Source of the DNA: Blautia sp. BIOML-A1
GTDB taxonomy: Bacteria > Bacillota > Clostridia > Lachnospirales > Lachnospiraceae
DNA length: 64,000 bases
NCBI RefSeq assembly: GCF_009883055.1
Contig: NZ_WWVR01000002.1
Coordinates: 62,001 to 126,000 of the forward strand
Direction: 5' to 3'
Below, one piece after another: positions 8,527-17,744 of the stretch. Under the pieces are notes generated by a model. It had not been told where the DNA came from, searched no databases, and was given only the letters and a program-made list of their open reading frames with translations. Position 1 is the stretch's first letter. Each line of letters starts with the position of its first letter. The position numbers and the translations under genes are program-made.

Positions 8527-9711
8527 ATGAATAAATTAATATATCTGGATAATGCGGCAACAACCAAAACTGCACCGGAAGTTCTTGAGGCAATGCTTCC
8601 GTATTTTTCCGAGTACTATGGAAACCCGTCCAGTATTTATGATTTTGGACAGAAGAGCAAAGAGGCAGTGACAAGAGGAAGACAGCAGATAGCGGATGTC
8701 CTGAATGCAAGGAAAGAAGACATCTACTTTACAGCAGGCGGAAGCGAGGCTGACAACTGGGCACTCAAGGCAACCTTTGAAGCATATAAATCCAAAGGAA
8801 ATCATATCATCACAACCAAGATCGAGCATCATGCGATCCTGCACACCTGTGAATATCTTGAGAAGGAAAGAGGAGCAAAGATCACCTATCTCGATGTAGA
8901 TGAAAATGGTATTGTACGTCTTGATGAACTGGAGAAAGCGATCACACCGGAGACAATTCTGATTTCTGTTATGTTTGCAAACAACGAGATCGGTTCTATT
9001 CAGCCGATCAAAGAAATCGGCCGCATTGCCAGAGAACATGGCATCCTGTTCCACACAGATGCAGTTCAGGCATTCTGTCAGGTTCCGATCGATGTAGAAG
9101 AGTGTAATATTGATATGTTAAGTTCCAGTGGTCACAAGATCAACGGACCAAAGGGAATCGGCTTCCTTTATATCCGTAAGGGCGTTAAGATCAGATCCTT
9201 TGTACATGGCGGAGCACAGGAGCGTAAACGCCGTGCAGGTACAGAGAATGTTCCGGGAATCGTAGGATACGGTGCAGCAGCAGAGCGGGCAATGAAAAAC
9301 ATGAAAGAGCGTACAGACAGAGAAATCGAACTGAGAGATTATCTGATCGGACGTATCACCAGTGAAATCCCATATGTAAGACTGAATGGTGACAGAGTAA
9401 GACGTCTTCCGAATAACGTAAATGTAAGCTTCCAGTTTATCGAAGGTGAGTCCATGCTCCTGATGCTTGATCAGAACGGTATCTGCGGTTCAAGTGGGTC
9501 TGCATGTACATCAGGTTCTCTGGATCCATCTCATGTACTTCTTGCTATCGGACTGCCTCATGAGATCGCACACGGTTCTCTGAGACTTACCCTGAGTGAG
9601 GAGACAACAAAAGAAGATCTTGACTTCACAGTAGATAAACTGAAAGAAATCGTACAGAATCTGAGAAGTATGTCTCCACTGTATGAAGATTTTATCAAAA
9701 ATCAGAAATAA
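8527..9711 (+). CDS. Cysteine desulfurase (NifS/IscS type)
   Basis: 394-residue PLP enzyme that releases sulfur from cysteine as an enzyme persulfide for Fe-S cluster assembly. The PLP lysine is K204 in SSSGHK, and the active-site cysteine C327 lies in the loop SSGSACTSG. DNAATTK near the N-terminus and EHHA are family motifs. Start ATG 8527 follows AGGAGGAAAAAAC; a frame 63 bp longer overlaps the end of the regulator and lacks a good ribosome site. The scaffold gene follows after 37 nt. Annotated as nifS in Clostridia, but here a general (non-nitrogenase) role is likely. Confidence 0.95.
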   Translation: MNKLIYLDNAATTKTAPEVLEAMLPYFSEYYGNPSSIYDFGQKSKEAVTRGRQQIADVLNARKEDIYFTAGGSEADNWALKATFEAYKSKGNHIITTKIEHHAILHTCEYLEKERGAKITYLDVDENGIVRLDELEKAITPETILISVMFANNEIGSIQPIKEIGRIAREHGILFHTDAVQAFCQVPIDVEECNIDMLSSSGHKINGPKGIGFLYIRKGVKIRSFVHGGAQERKRRAGTENVPGIVGYGAAAERAMKNMKERTDREIELRDYLIGRITSEIPYVRLNGDRVRRLPNNVNVSFQFIEGESMLLMLDQNGICGSSGSACTSGSLDPSHVLLAIGLPHEIAHGSLRLTLSEETTKEDLDFTVDKLKEIVQNLRSMSPLYEDFIKNQK

Positions 9712-9748
9712 TAATTAATGAAAAACAGAAACAGGAGGAATAAATATT

Positions 9749-10189
9749 ATGTACAGCGAAAAAGTTATGGATCATTTTCAGCATCCAAGAAATGTAGGAG
9801 AAATTGAGGGCGCAAGCGGTGTAGGAACTGTCGGTAACGCAAAATGCGGTGATATCATGAGAATGTTCCTTGATATCGATGATGAGACACATATCATCAA
9901 AGAATGCAAATTTAAAACATTTGGCTGTGGTGCGGCAGTTGCAACCAGCAGTATGGCAACAGAAATGGTCAAAGGCAAAACTATTGAAGAAGCAATGCAG
10001 ATCACAAACAAAGCCGTTATGGAAGCACTTGACGGACTTCCGCCGGTCAAAGTACACTGTTCTCTTCTTGCAGAGGAAGCAATTCACGCAGCACTGTGGG
10101 ATTACGCTGAGAAACATGGTATTGTGATCGAAGGTCTGGATAAACCAAAGTCAGACATCAGCGAAGGCGAGGAAGAAGAAGAGTACTAA
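9749..10189 (+). CDS. Iron-sulfur cluster scaffold protein, NifU/IscU-like
   Basis: 146 residues. The three ligand cysteines C33 (GNAKCGD), C60 (FGCGAA) and C104 (VHCS), with D35, are those of the IscU/NifU N-terminal scaffold domain. It accepts sulfur from the desulfurase encoded just upstream. There is an acidic 20-residue tail (SEGEEEEEY) and no NifU C-terminal thioredoxin-like domain. The start follows ACAGGAGG. With Rrf2 and NifS it forms a compact three-gene operon. Confidence 0.94.
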   Translation: MYSEKVMDHFQHPRNVGEIEGASGVGTVGNAKCGDIMRMFLDIDDETHIIKECKFKTFGCGAAVATSSMATEMVKGKTIEEAMQITNKAVMEALDGLPPVKVHCSLLAEEAIHAALWDYAEKHGIVIEGLDKPKSDISEGEEEEEY

Positions 10190-10287
10190 GAAACAACGGC
10201 TGTGAGGGGGAAACATAAATTTGAGGCTGCTGTCTGCAGGAAATGTCCCAAGAGGTGTTTTTGTATGCAGATAAATTGTGAGGTGAA

Positions 10288-12822
10288 ATGTTGACAGGAC
10301 TTACAGACGAACAGGTAAATGAGCGGATCGAGCAGGGCAAGGTTAATGCGGATGAAAATCCAAACACCAGGACATATAAACAGATCGTCAGAGAGAATAC
10401 GCTGACCTTCTTTAACTTTTTGAACCTGGTACTTCTGGTACTTGTACTGCTGGTCGGTTCATATAAGAATGCATTTTTTGTATGTATCATTATTATCAAT
10501 ACACTGATTGGAATTGCACAGGAAATCCGTGCAAAGAAGACCATTGACAAGCTGGCGATTCTGACCGCGAAGAAATCAATTGTCATTCGTGAGGGAAAGA
10601 AGTGGACTGTCCCGACAGAGGAACTGGTTCTTGATGATCTGGTCTGTCTTAAGACCGGTGATCAGGTTCCGGCAGATGCAAAGGTACTGGAAGGCAGTGT
10701 AGAGGTAAACGAATCACTTCTGACAGGTGAATCAGATAACCTTCCAAAGAATGTAGGAGATGAACTTTTTTCAGGAAGCTTTGTAACAGCAGGAGAGGCC
10801 TGCTGTCAGATCATTCATGTCGGCAAGGATAACTATGCGGCACAGATCACCAGCGAAGCAAAGGAATTCAAGCGTCACAATTCAGAACTTAAGAATTCTC
10901 TGAATGCGATTCTGAAAGTGATCAGTATCATTATCGTGCCGCTGGGAGCACTGCTGTTTTATAAACAGTACTATATTGTAGGAAATACGTTCAAGGCTTC
11001 TGTTGTGAGTATGGTCGCAGGTGTTCTGGGAATGATTCCGGAAGGTCTGGTACTCCTCACCAGTGTGGCATTGACACTGGGAGCACTGGTTCTGGCCAAT
11101 AAGAAGACTCTTGTACAGGAGTTATACTGTATTGAGACTCTGGCAAGAGTTGATACACTCTGTCTGGACAAGACCGGAACAATCACTGAAGGAACCATGT
11201 GTGTAGAGCGTGTGGAGTCGTGGTGTGAGAGTCTTCTCAGAAATCTGACAGAAGACAAAGAAGAGCCGGACGAAGGCAGAATGCTCCAGGATCAGGAAAT
11301 ACAGCCGGAAAATGCTGAAACACAGAATCCAGATACCGGTTCGCAAACGGAAGCGGATCAGGCAGAAACCATAGACGAAACGGCAGCTCTGCAGGATATT
11401 CATGAAATTGAGGACATGATGGGAAATCTCATGTATGTTCTTAAAGATCAGAATGCGACGATTGATGCCCTGCGTAAACGCTTTCCAACCAAAACATCTA
11501 TGACGCCGGAGCATATTATTCCGTTTTCTTCCGACAGAAAATACAGTGGAGCTGTATTTGAGGATAGAGGAACTTATCTTATGGGAGCGGCACAGTTTCT
11601 TTTTCCAGAGGGAAGAGAAGAAATCCTGGATGTCTGCCAGAAATATGCACAGGAAGGACTTCGAGTCCTTACACTGGCACACAGCAGTCAGATGGCAGAA
11701 GGTACAGAACTTCCGGCCGATCTTGAACCGGTGGCACTTCTTCTTCTGACAGATGTGATCCGAGAAGAAGCTCCGGACACACTGAAATTCTTTGACAGCC
11801 AGGAAGTTGACCTCAAGGTGATCTCGGGAGATGATCCTGTCACCGTTTCTGCGATCGCGAAGCGGGCAGGTCTTAAGAATGCAGAAAGCTATGTGGATGC
11901 GACAACACTGGAAACAGAGGAAGATTTAGAAGAGGCTGTTTCGAAATACAGTGTTTTTGGTCGAGTGACACCGCAGCAGAAAAAAGAAATGGTACAGGCT
12001 CTTCAGAAACAGGGACATACCGTTGCCATGACAGGAGATGGCGTCAACGATGTTCTTGCTCTCAAAGAAGCAGACTGCAGTATTGCCATGGCACAGGGAA
12101 GTGATGCGGCAAAGAATATTGCCAACGTAGTTCTTCTGGATTCAAATTTTGCATCCATGCCACATATCGTGAATCAGGGACGAAGAGTCGTGAACAATAT
12201 CCGTACAGCGGCATCCATGTTTCTGATCAAGACTATGTTTTCTGTCATGCTGTCACTTCTGACAATCTTTTTTGGAAACACGTATCCGTTCGAACCGATC
12301 CAGATGTCACTGATCAGTGCCTGCGCAGTCGGGATTCCAACCTTCCTTCTTGCACAGGAAAACAATTATGACAAGATCGATCATACGTTTCTCCGACATG
12401 TGTTCCTGAATGCGTTTCCGGCAGCAATCACTATTTCATCCTGTGTGTTTGCAATCATGCTTGTCTGCCAGAATGTATATCATTCCAATGCCATGCTGAG
12501 TACGGCCTGTGTACTGGTCACAGGATGGAACTATATGGCAGCATTAAAAACGGTTTATGCACCATTGAATACCTACCGTAAGGTAATCATTTATGGAATG
12601 CAGTTTATTTTCTTTGCCGCGGCAGTCATATTTCAGAAACTGCTGGCCCTTGGTTCCCTGGACTTCGGACTGATCATACTGGTATTTATCCTGATGACAT
12701 TTGCACCGGTTCTGATCGATGTGATCACAAGCTGGCTCAAAGGGATTTATGCAAAGTCTCTGGATCAGGAAAAACCGGGAAAGTTTACAGGATTTGTGAA
12801 TAAACTCAGCAGAAAAAAATAA
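10288..12822 (+). CDS. Cation-translocating P-type ATPase (HAD-IC family)
   Basis: 844 residues. The actuator motif LLTGES, phosphorylation site D294 in DKTGT and hinge motif GDGVND around D584 are all intact, so it should be an active pump. Two plus two N-terminal helices, about six C-terminal helices and PEGL in helix 4 place it near the Ca2+/Mg2+-type (P2/P3) pumps rather than heavy-metal pumps; there are no N-terminal CxxC domains. An acidic, Q/E-rich insertion (about residues 318-365) follows the phosphorylation site, which is unusual. The transported ion cannot be named. Start ATG 10288 follows GTGAGGTGA. Confidence 0.9.
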   Translation: MLTGLTDEQVNERIEQGKVNADENPNTRTYKQIVRENTLTFFNFLNLVLLVLVLLVGSYKNAFFVCIIIINTLIGIAQEIRAKKTIDKLAILTAKKSIVIREGKKWTVPTEELVLDDLVCLKTGDQVPADAKVLEGSVEVNESLLTGESDNLPKNVGDELFSGSFVTAGEACCQIIHVGKDNYAAQITSEAKEFKRHNSELKNSLNAILKVISIIIVPLGALLFYKQYYIVGNTFKASVVSMVAGVLGMIPEGLVLLTSVALTLGALVLANKKTLVQELYCIETLARVDTLCLDKTGTITEGTMCVERVESWCESLLRNLTEDKEEPDEGRMLQDQEIQPENAETQNPDTGSQTEADQAETIDETAALQDIHEIEDMMGNLMYVLKDQNATIDALRKRFPTKTSMTPEHIIPFSSDRKYSGAVFEDRGTYLMGAAQFLFPEGREEILDVCQKYAQEGLRVLTLAHSSQMAEGTELPADLEPVALLLLTDVIREEAPDTLKFFDSQEVDLKVISGDDPVTVSAIAKRAGLKNAESYVDATTLETEEDLEEAVSKYSVFGRVTPQQKKEMVQALQKQGHTVAMTGDGVNDVLALKEADCSIAMAQGSDAAKNIANVVLLDSNFASMPHIVNQGRRVVNNIRTAASMFLIKTMFSVMLSLLTIFFGNTYPFEPIQMSLISACAVGIPTFLLAQENNYDKIDHTFLRHVFLNAFPAAITISSCVFAIMLVCQNVYHSNAMLSTACVLVTGWNYMAALKTVYAPLNTYRKVIIYGMQFIFFAAAVIFQKLLALGSLDFGLIILVFILMTFAPVLIDVITSWLKGIYAKSLDQEKPGKFTGFVNKLSRKK

Positions 12823-12838
12823 ATAACGATAAGTGAGA

Positions 12839-12878
12839 AAACAGCATTGCAGCGTGAAGCTATGATGCTGTTTTTTTT
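12839..12878 (+). terminator. P-type ATPase terminator
   Basis: Stem AACAGCAT with ATGCTGTT, with an inner GCAGC/GCT pairing, followed by eight T. Confidence 0.8.
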
Positions 12879-12879
12879 G

Positions 12880-13127
12880 CAAAATTTCGGCAGAATAGCT
12901 TTTGAAAAAACAAATTTGTGTAAAACCTATGCTAAGATGCTGAATATCAAAGAAAAGGAGGTGGAAAGAACAGAGGGATTTTTGAGGAAGATAGGACGAA
13001 AGACGATTACTGGAATTTAATCTGGGTTTCTACAATTGTATTTTGCGGAAACCCAGTTGAAATCCATGAAAACAGACCTGATACAAAAAAAGATGCCGAA
13101 AGTAAAAAGCTGTTTCTATTTAATGTA
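12880..13127 (+). other. Intergenic stretch with a possible decayed gene start
   Basis: An extended -10-like TGCTAAGAT (12930-12938) and a perfect Shine-Dalgarno AAAGGAGGTG are followed by an open frame beginning around 12969 (NRGIFEEDRTKDDYWN...). No ATG, GTG or TTG start lies in that frame at a usable distance, and its distal part is simply antisense to the XRE gene. It may be a remnant of a lost gene; I assign no product. Confidence 0.25.
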
Positions 13128-13472
13128 TCACTTCATTTTTTTGGTTTCATTGATTGCATCAATCGTACATCGCAGATTAGATTCAAGCAGTGGATGATAC
13201 TTGGGATCGACAGAATCCATAAGCAACATAAAATTATTTTTATGGACAGAATCATCATCAATACCCATAAGAATAAAATCGGAAGACACTCCCAAAACTT
13301 GGCAGAGTTTCTGGAGTGTGGATAAAGACATCCCTTTTTGACCGCATTCAATATACCCAAGAAAAAGAGTGGATATGTCCAGCTTTTCGGCAAGGGCTTC
13401 CCGGGAAAGATGAGCCTGTTTTCGTGCGAATCTGACCCGCTGCCCAATTTGAACGTTTAAGTCTTTTTTCAG
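13128..13472 (-). CDS. XRE-family HTH regulator of the accessory locus (CTG start)
   Basis: 114 residues. An N-terminal helix-turn-helix (about residues 8-65: IGQRVRFARKQAHLSREALAEKL...LGYIECGQKG...LQKLCQVLGVSSDFIL) is followed by a short helical C-terminus. The only ATG in frame (13331) would remove the whole HTH. The frame continues upstream to CTG codons at 13475 and 13472; CTG 13472 sits nine bases from AAAGGAGGG and gives the standard start (M)KKDLN. It faces the 27-kb accessory operon across a region rich in TTAC/GTAA palindromes, so it probably represses that operon and itself. Confidence 0.8.
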   Translation of the reverse strand: MKKDLNVQIGQRVRFARKQAHLSREALAEKLDISTLFLGYIECGQKGMSLSTLQKLCQVLGVSSDFILMGIDDDSVHKNNFMLLMDSVDPKYHPLLESNLRCTIDAINETKKMK

Positions 13473-13547
13473 CAGGAATCCCTCCTTTGAAATAATTATA
13501 AGATGATTATTCTTAATATTGTAAAAGGAATATAATTGACAAACAAT

Positions 13548-13560
13548 TTACCGTCGGTAA
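13548..13560. promoter_or_regulatory. Palindromic operator 1, TTAC-N5-GTAA
   Basis: TTACCGTCGGTAA is a perfect inverted repeat 75 bp upstream of the XRE start. A degenerate copy (TTACTAATAGTTG) follows at 13571. The half-sites match operator 2. Confidence 0.6.
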
Positions 13561-13670
13561 TAGAAAAAAATTACTAATAGTTGAATTGGTGGGAAAAATT
13601 CAAAGTATAAGTAATATATCAGAAGTCTTTTTATTTAACCAAAAAAATGAAATGTCATGTTTGTTTAATA

Positions 13671-13689
13671 ATATTACTGTTAGTAATAT
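13671..13689. promoter_or_regulatory. Palindromic operator 2, TTAC-N5-GTAA
   Basis: ATATTACTGTTAGTAATAT is a perfect 7+7 inverted repeat just upstream of the operon promoter. A further half-site TTACTATAA (13697-13705) abuts the -35. It has the same TTAC-N5-GTAA core as the element at 13548. Confidence 0.65.
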
Positions 13690-13707
13690 GAAATAGTTAC
13701 TATAAGG

Positions 13708-13736
13708 TTGATTTAAACGCACTAAAATTGTATAAT
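13708..13736 (+). promoter_or_regulatory. Promoter of the accessory operon
   Basis: TTGATT at 13708-13713 and a perfect TATAAT at 13731-13736 with a 17-bp spacer. The resulting leader is about 105 nt before the ATPase gene. It is the only clear promoter I find before about 26.7 kb in this gene run. Confidence 0.7.
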
Positions 13737-13848
13737 AAACAAAAAAGAGAAACATATCTATTGCTTGTCCAAAAGATCGAAATCGGGCAATGTGTCTTCC
13801 GAATTGTATTACAAAAATCCTTTTACAAATAAGGAGTGAAAAAGAGAA

Positions 13849-16800
13849 ATGTTTGACTTCAACAATAATTATCAGAAAATTCAAGAATTAATAAGAAATT
13901 ATCGTGCAATAAAGAGAAGAGCAACGGAATTATTTGATGAAAGAGAAATCTATAACCATCAGAAAGCAGAACTTTTTGCACGTTTTGGAAATAGATATGG
14001 AAATGTTGCAGACAGTGAAGCCAGAATCTATACAGAGCAGGAATTAACACAGTTAAGACTTGAACTGGCGAACAGTGCAGGATTATGGCCTCTTATTAAG
14101 AGTATGCTTGGATTTGGGAAAAGTCAGAGAGAGGTTTACCGGGAGTTAATGGGGAAACTGACGGGGCTTCTTAACTTTATGGAAGACCAGATTCGGGACT
14201 GTCGAAGTGAGGCTGATGCAATCTGGTATAAGCTTCAGCAGATATCCGAGGAATATACACAGGCATATAAAAGTGCCATGTGTTATGGAGGATGTACCAG
14301 TGATTCTGACTGGACCAGTTATGTTATACCAGAAACTCTCGAGAATCCAAGAATTTTTCTGGGAGATCTCCTGAAACCTTTTATGACAGAAGAAGAACAG
14401 CGGGAACTGTCTGGTGATGGAAAGATTTTATTTAATCTGTGCAGGGATGGTGAGAAAATTGCTGTACCGTGGGGATTTTTATTGTCAGCACCGATACAGC
14501 TTAGCATTGACTATGGAACAAGGACCACAGACAGGGCAAGACAGATCCTTCAGTCAATCATTTATCAGACATTGCGCAGTATACCGCAGTACTATATGGA
14601 ATTTCATTTTATGGATGCAGTTACATCCGGAAATGATTTCAGAGATTTTATCCGTTTACAGCAGGTAAAAAAGAACGATATTGTTATGCTGAACAGAAAG
14701 GTAACAGGTGGTTCCTATCATCTTGCACAGTCTTACCTTAAAAGTGAGGATATCAGCCGGGGACTGACAGCACTGGTGCAGAGGATGACAGCGGTTATTA
14801 ATGAAAAGGCCGCCTATACAACTGTAACGGAATACAATGCGGAACAGGGAATGGACGCATGGATTCCATATCAGATGATAATCGTGCAGAATCTTCACGA
14901 AGGATATTCTGACAGTGATTTTAAGAATATCCAGTATCTGATCGAAAATGGAAGAAATCTGGGTGTCTTTGTAGTTATATTAAATAATGTAGACCGTTGG
15001 GAAAACGAATCCACACACAGCAGAAAACAAGATCTTGAGAGCTGTTTTTCAGCAGAGGCAATACAGAATCTTTTTCGGATTGATGTAGGGACAGATATTT
15101 CGTCAACATGTGTGAGGGGAGTCGAAAGTGATTTCCGACACTGGCAGACCGGTGGTTCTCATCTGGAATTTATCGAAAATATCGTAGAGCAGCTTGTGGC
15201 AGAAAAGAAGCTGGACAATGAATTTCAGCGTATTTTTGACATAAATGCTCCTTTCGGACAGATGGATTCCACAAATGGTCTTCATATTCCATTTGCAATC
15301 AACCAGAGAGGAGATATTATTTCATATTCACTTGGACAGGCATTGAATGCGCATGGTCTGATCTGCGGTGGTACCGGATCTGGTAAGAGTTCGCTTTTAC
15401 ATATGCTGATCAGTTCTATTGTGATGAATTATACTCCGGAAGACGTGGAAATCTGGCTGTCTGACTATAAGATTACAGAATTTTATTCTTACAAGACCAA
15501 TACACCTCCACATATACGGTTTATTGGATTGTCAAAGACATCTGATTTTTCATACGCTTTTCTGGATAAGATCATAGACGAGATGAACCGCAGACAGACA
15601 ATCATTGCACAGGCAGATTACGATTACAAAGCCGGAGGCGGTAAAAGCAATATTACTTCATTTGGTGATTACAGGAAAGTATATGGCAAGAACTCCATGA
15701 CAAGACTGCTCATCATTGTAGATGAATTTCATGTGATGAGTCAGCATGCACAGCTGGAAACAGAATACAAGACAAAGCTGGAGAATATTCTGTCAGAGGC
15801 GAGAGCTCTTGGAATTATCCTGCTGCTTTCAGATCAGGCAATCGTAGATGGCCTGAGAGGACTTTCGGATAAGGGAAAGAAACAGATAAAAGCTAGAATC
15901 GCACTCTCTAATTACAAGGATGAACTAGAAGAAACTCTGAATGAAAAAGAAGCAGATAAAATTCGTTCTTTCATACATATGAAAGTCGGAGAGGTTGCGG
16001 TCCAGACGATTCAGGAAAATGAAGATCGTGAAGAGGTTCCGACAATCGAACGTGCCATGGCAATTTATATTAATGGAACGTGTCGTTATAATGTGAATGA
16101 GAAGGCAAGAACAATTTATCATGCAGAGGACTATGTGGCAGATGTTTTTGATGATCGTGTTGTGGATCCTATGAAAATCGAAGAGATCGATCAGTGGGAG
16201 AAGGAAAATGTGATTTCTCACAGAGATGGCAGCAAAGATTTTCATATTTATCTGGGACGACCTGTGAATCTCGGATTTGCACTTCATTTTCCACTGCTTC
16301 AGCGGAAGGGAAATAATATCATGTGTGCTTCTGGAACGGAAGAACAGCAGATGCGTATTCTGAGAGCAATTATTTCAAGCTTCGCACGACAGTCCGACTT
16401 TTCAGTTGATATTATGGCAGACAGTTATGCAAGTGTATATCGTGAATACAAACCGGAAATTCTGGAATTTGAAAAAAATTATCCGGAGATAAGGGTGCAT
16501 GATGATCTGGAAGATATCTGTTACAAAATCGTTGAAACATTAGAAATCATAAAAGACAGGAGTAATACCAGAAAACAACTGATCGTATGGCTTGGGCTGG
16601 ATTCTATGGCAGACATTCTGGCAGATGAAAGAAACAAAAGAACACCTGTACTAAAAAAAGCAGAAGAGAAAGCAACGCAGTCGGAAGTATCGGAGAGCGT
16701 TTCTGAGGAAGAATCAGAAAAAACAGATTTTAATGACTCGGCACTGGACGAATTCAGTGCTCTGTTTGGTGATATGGATCTGTTTGGAGAAGAAGATATT

Positions 16801-17118
16801 AATGAAGAAGAGCCGGAAACCGGGAAAGAAGCACAGACTTCTTATTTATATGATGCCAGAAATGATATAGCCAGAATTATACATCTGGGACCTACATGTA
16901 ATGTATTTAATCTGGTGATCTACGATTCAGCTTCCGCACTGAGAGATTTCAGAGAAGTAAAGACACTGGATTTCAATCACAAAATTGCATTTCCGATGAG
17001 TGATTATGAAGCGGGAGAATTTCTTGATCAGCCAAGACTGATAAGAGAACTTTCCGGACAGCTTGCATACTATCATAATGGAAGAGCCGGAAACCGATTC
17101 GTTCCATACAAATTATAA
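13849..17118 (+). CDS. FtsK/SpoIIIE (EssC-like) P-loop ATPase
   Basis: 1089 residues. A coiled-coil-rich N-terminus (about 1-140) precedes an FtsK/HerA-type ATPase domain with Walker A GGTGSGKS at 507-514 and Walker B LLIIVDEF at 619-626. A second ATPase-like domain (about 800-920) lacks a P-loop (ASGTEEQQ at the equivalent place) and has only a degenerate Walker B (LIVWLGLD); this pattern of one active plus degenerate domains recalls EssC/EccC motors of type VII secretion. Unlike EssC it has no FHA domain and no membrane helix that I can see. A long acidic linker lies at about 935-990. It probably drives export or assembly for this locus. Confidence 0.85.
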   Translation: MFDFNNNYQKIQELIRNYRAIKRRATELFDEREIYNHQKAELFARFGNRYGNVADSEARIYTEQELTQLRLELANSAGLWPLIKSMLGFGKSQREVYRELMGKLTGLLNFMEDQIRDCRSEADAIWYKLQQISEEYTQAYKSAMCYGGCTSDSDWTSYVIPETLENPRIFLGDLLKPFMTEEEQRELSGDGKILFNLCRDGEKIAVPWGFLLSAPIQLSIDYGTRTTDRARQILQSIIYQTLRSIPQYYMEFHFMDAVTSGNDFRDFIRLQQVKKNDIVMLNRKVTGGSYHLAQSYLKSEDISRGLTALVQRMTAVINEKAAYTTVTEYNAEQGMDAWIPYQMIIVQNLHEGYSDSDFKNIQYLIENGRNLGVFVVILNNVDRWENESTHSRKQDLESCFSAEAIQNLFRIDVGTDISSTCVRGVESDFRHWQTGGSHLEFIENIVEQLVAEKKLDNEFQRIFDINAPFGQMDSTNGLHIPFAINQRGDIISYSLGQALNAHGLICGGTGSGKSSLLHMLISSIVMNYTPEDVEIWLSDYKITEFYSYKTNTPPHIRFIGLSKTSDFSYAFLDKIIDEMNRRQTIIAQADYDYKAGGGKSNITSFGDYRKVYGKNSMTRLLIIVDEFHVMSQHAQLETEYKTKLENILSEARALGIILLLSDQAIVDGLRGLSDKGKKQIKARIALSNYKDELEETLNEKEADKIRSFIHMKVGEVAVQTIQENEDREEVPTIERAMAIYINGTCRYNVNEKARTIYHAEDYVADVFDDRVVDPMKIEEIDQWEKENVISHRDGSKDFHIYLGRPVNLGFALHFPLLQRKGNNIMCASGTEEQQMRILRAIISSFARQSDFSVDIMADSYASVYREYKPEILEFEKNYPEIRVHDDLEDICYKIVETLEIIKDRSNTRKQLIVWLGLDSMADILADERNKRTPVLKKAEEKATQSEVSESVSEEESEKTDFNDSALDEFSALFGDMDLFGEEDINEEEPETGKEAQTSYLYDARNDIARIIHLGPTCNVFNLVIYDSASALRDFREVKTLDFNHKIAFPMSDYEAGEFLDQPRLIRELSGQLAYYHNGRAGNRFVPYKL

Positions 17119-17141
17119 ACAGAAGAGGAAGGGGAAACAAA

Positions 17142-17429
17142 ATGGTAGATATTGATCTTGAGACCGTCATCAACTTTTGTGATAAATTCGAAAAAGAATA
17201 TCTGGAAATTCTGCATCAAAACGCACAAAGATTAAAGGTTGCTGCATCAAGTGTAACAGAAACTCTTAAAGGAACGGAAATGGCAACCAAGTCTTCTGTG
17301 AAGCTTGAAATGATTGCAGATGCATTGTATAAAGCCACACAAACAGGTGAGGAACGGATTTTGGAACTGAAAAAGAGAGCTCAAAGAGAACTTGATGAAA
17401 AAGAACGTATAGAAGGTCGAATCAGATAG
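17142..17429 (+). CDS. Small helical protein, WXG100-like size
   Basis: 95 residues, predicted almost wholly helical (two long amphipathic helices), no cysteine pair, no signal peptide. There is no WxG motif, so membership of the WXG100 superfamily is only suggested by size, helical hairpin pattern and position right after the EssC-like ATPase. It starts 23 nt after the ATPase gene behind GAAGAGGAAGGGG. I do not recognise the family. Confidence 0.75.
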   Translation: MVDIDLETVINFCDKFEKEYLEILHQNAQRLKVAASSVTETLKGTEMATKSSVKLEMIADALYKATQTGEERILELKKRAQRELDEKERIEGRIR

Positions 17430-17441
17430 GAGAGAATTGAC

Positions 17442-17714
17442 ATGGCTGGAAAGGTATTTGGAAATGCTTCAGAAGTAAGAAGCCTGGCGAAAATCACAAA
17501 GATGTGCATGGATGCAATTTCAGAAAACAATAACAGAGGAAGTACACTGTTGTCAACGATTGAAGGTGCTGAGTCTGATAAACTCTATGAGCAGGCAAAA
17601 GAGATTGTAGAGTATACAAAGAAAGTAGTAGAACTGGGCAAAGAACCTCTGGAGGATGTGAGTGGGGCTCTTGAGGAATATGCAGAATTTCTTGAGTCAC
17701 ATGGGAAACCCTGA
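17442..17714 (+). CDS. Small helical protein, WXG100-like size
   Basis: 90 residues, helical hairpin with a Gly-containing turn (LLSTIEGAESD) and an acidic C-terminal half, and no WxG motif. It follows the preceding 95-residue gene by 12 nt behind GATAGGAGAG. The two could form a heterodimer as ESAT-6/CFP-10 pairs do, either as a substrate of the ATPase or as a partner of the nuclease encoded next. That is inference from context. Confidence 0.75.
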   Translation: MAGKVFGNASEVRSLAKITKMCMDAISENNNRGSTLLSTIEGAESDKLYEQAKEIVEYTKKVVELGKEPLEDVSGALEEYAEFLESHGKP

Positions 17715-17744
17715 AAATACATACAGATAGCAGGCTGATACAAA

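Noticed and set aside
12936..13323. Open plus-strand frame after a perfect Shine-Dalgarno at 12954
   Set aside because: No usable start codon, no known domain, and the second half is antisense to the XRE gene; at most a remnant.
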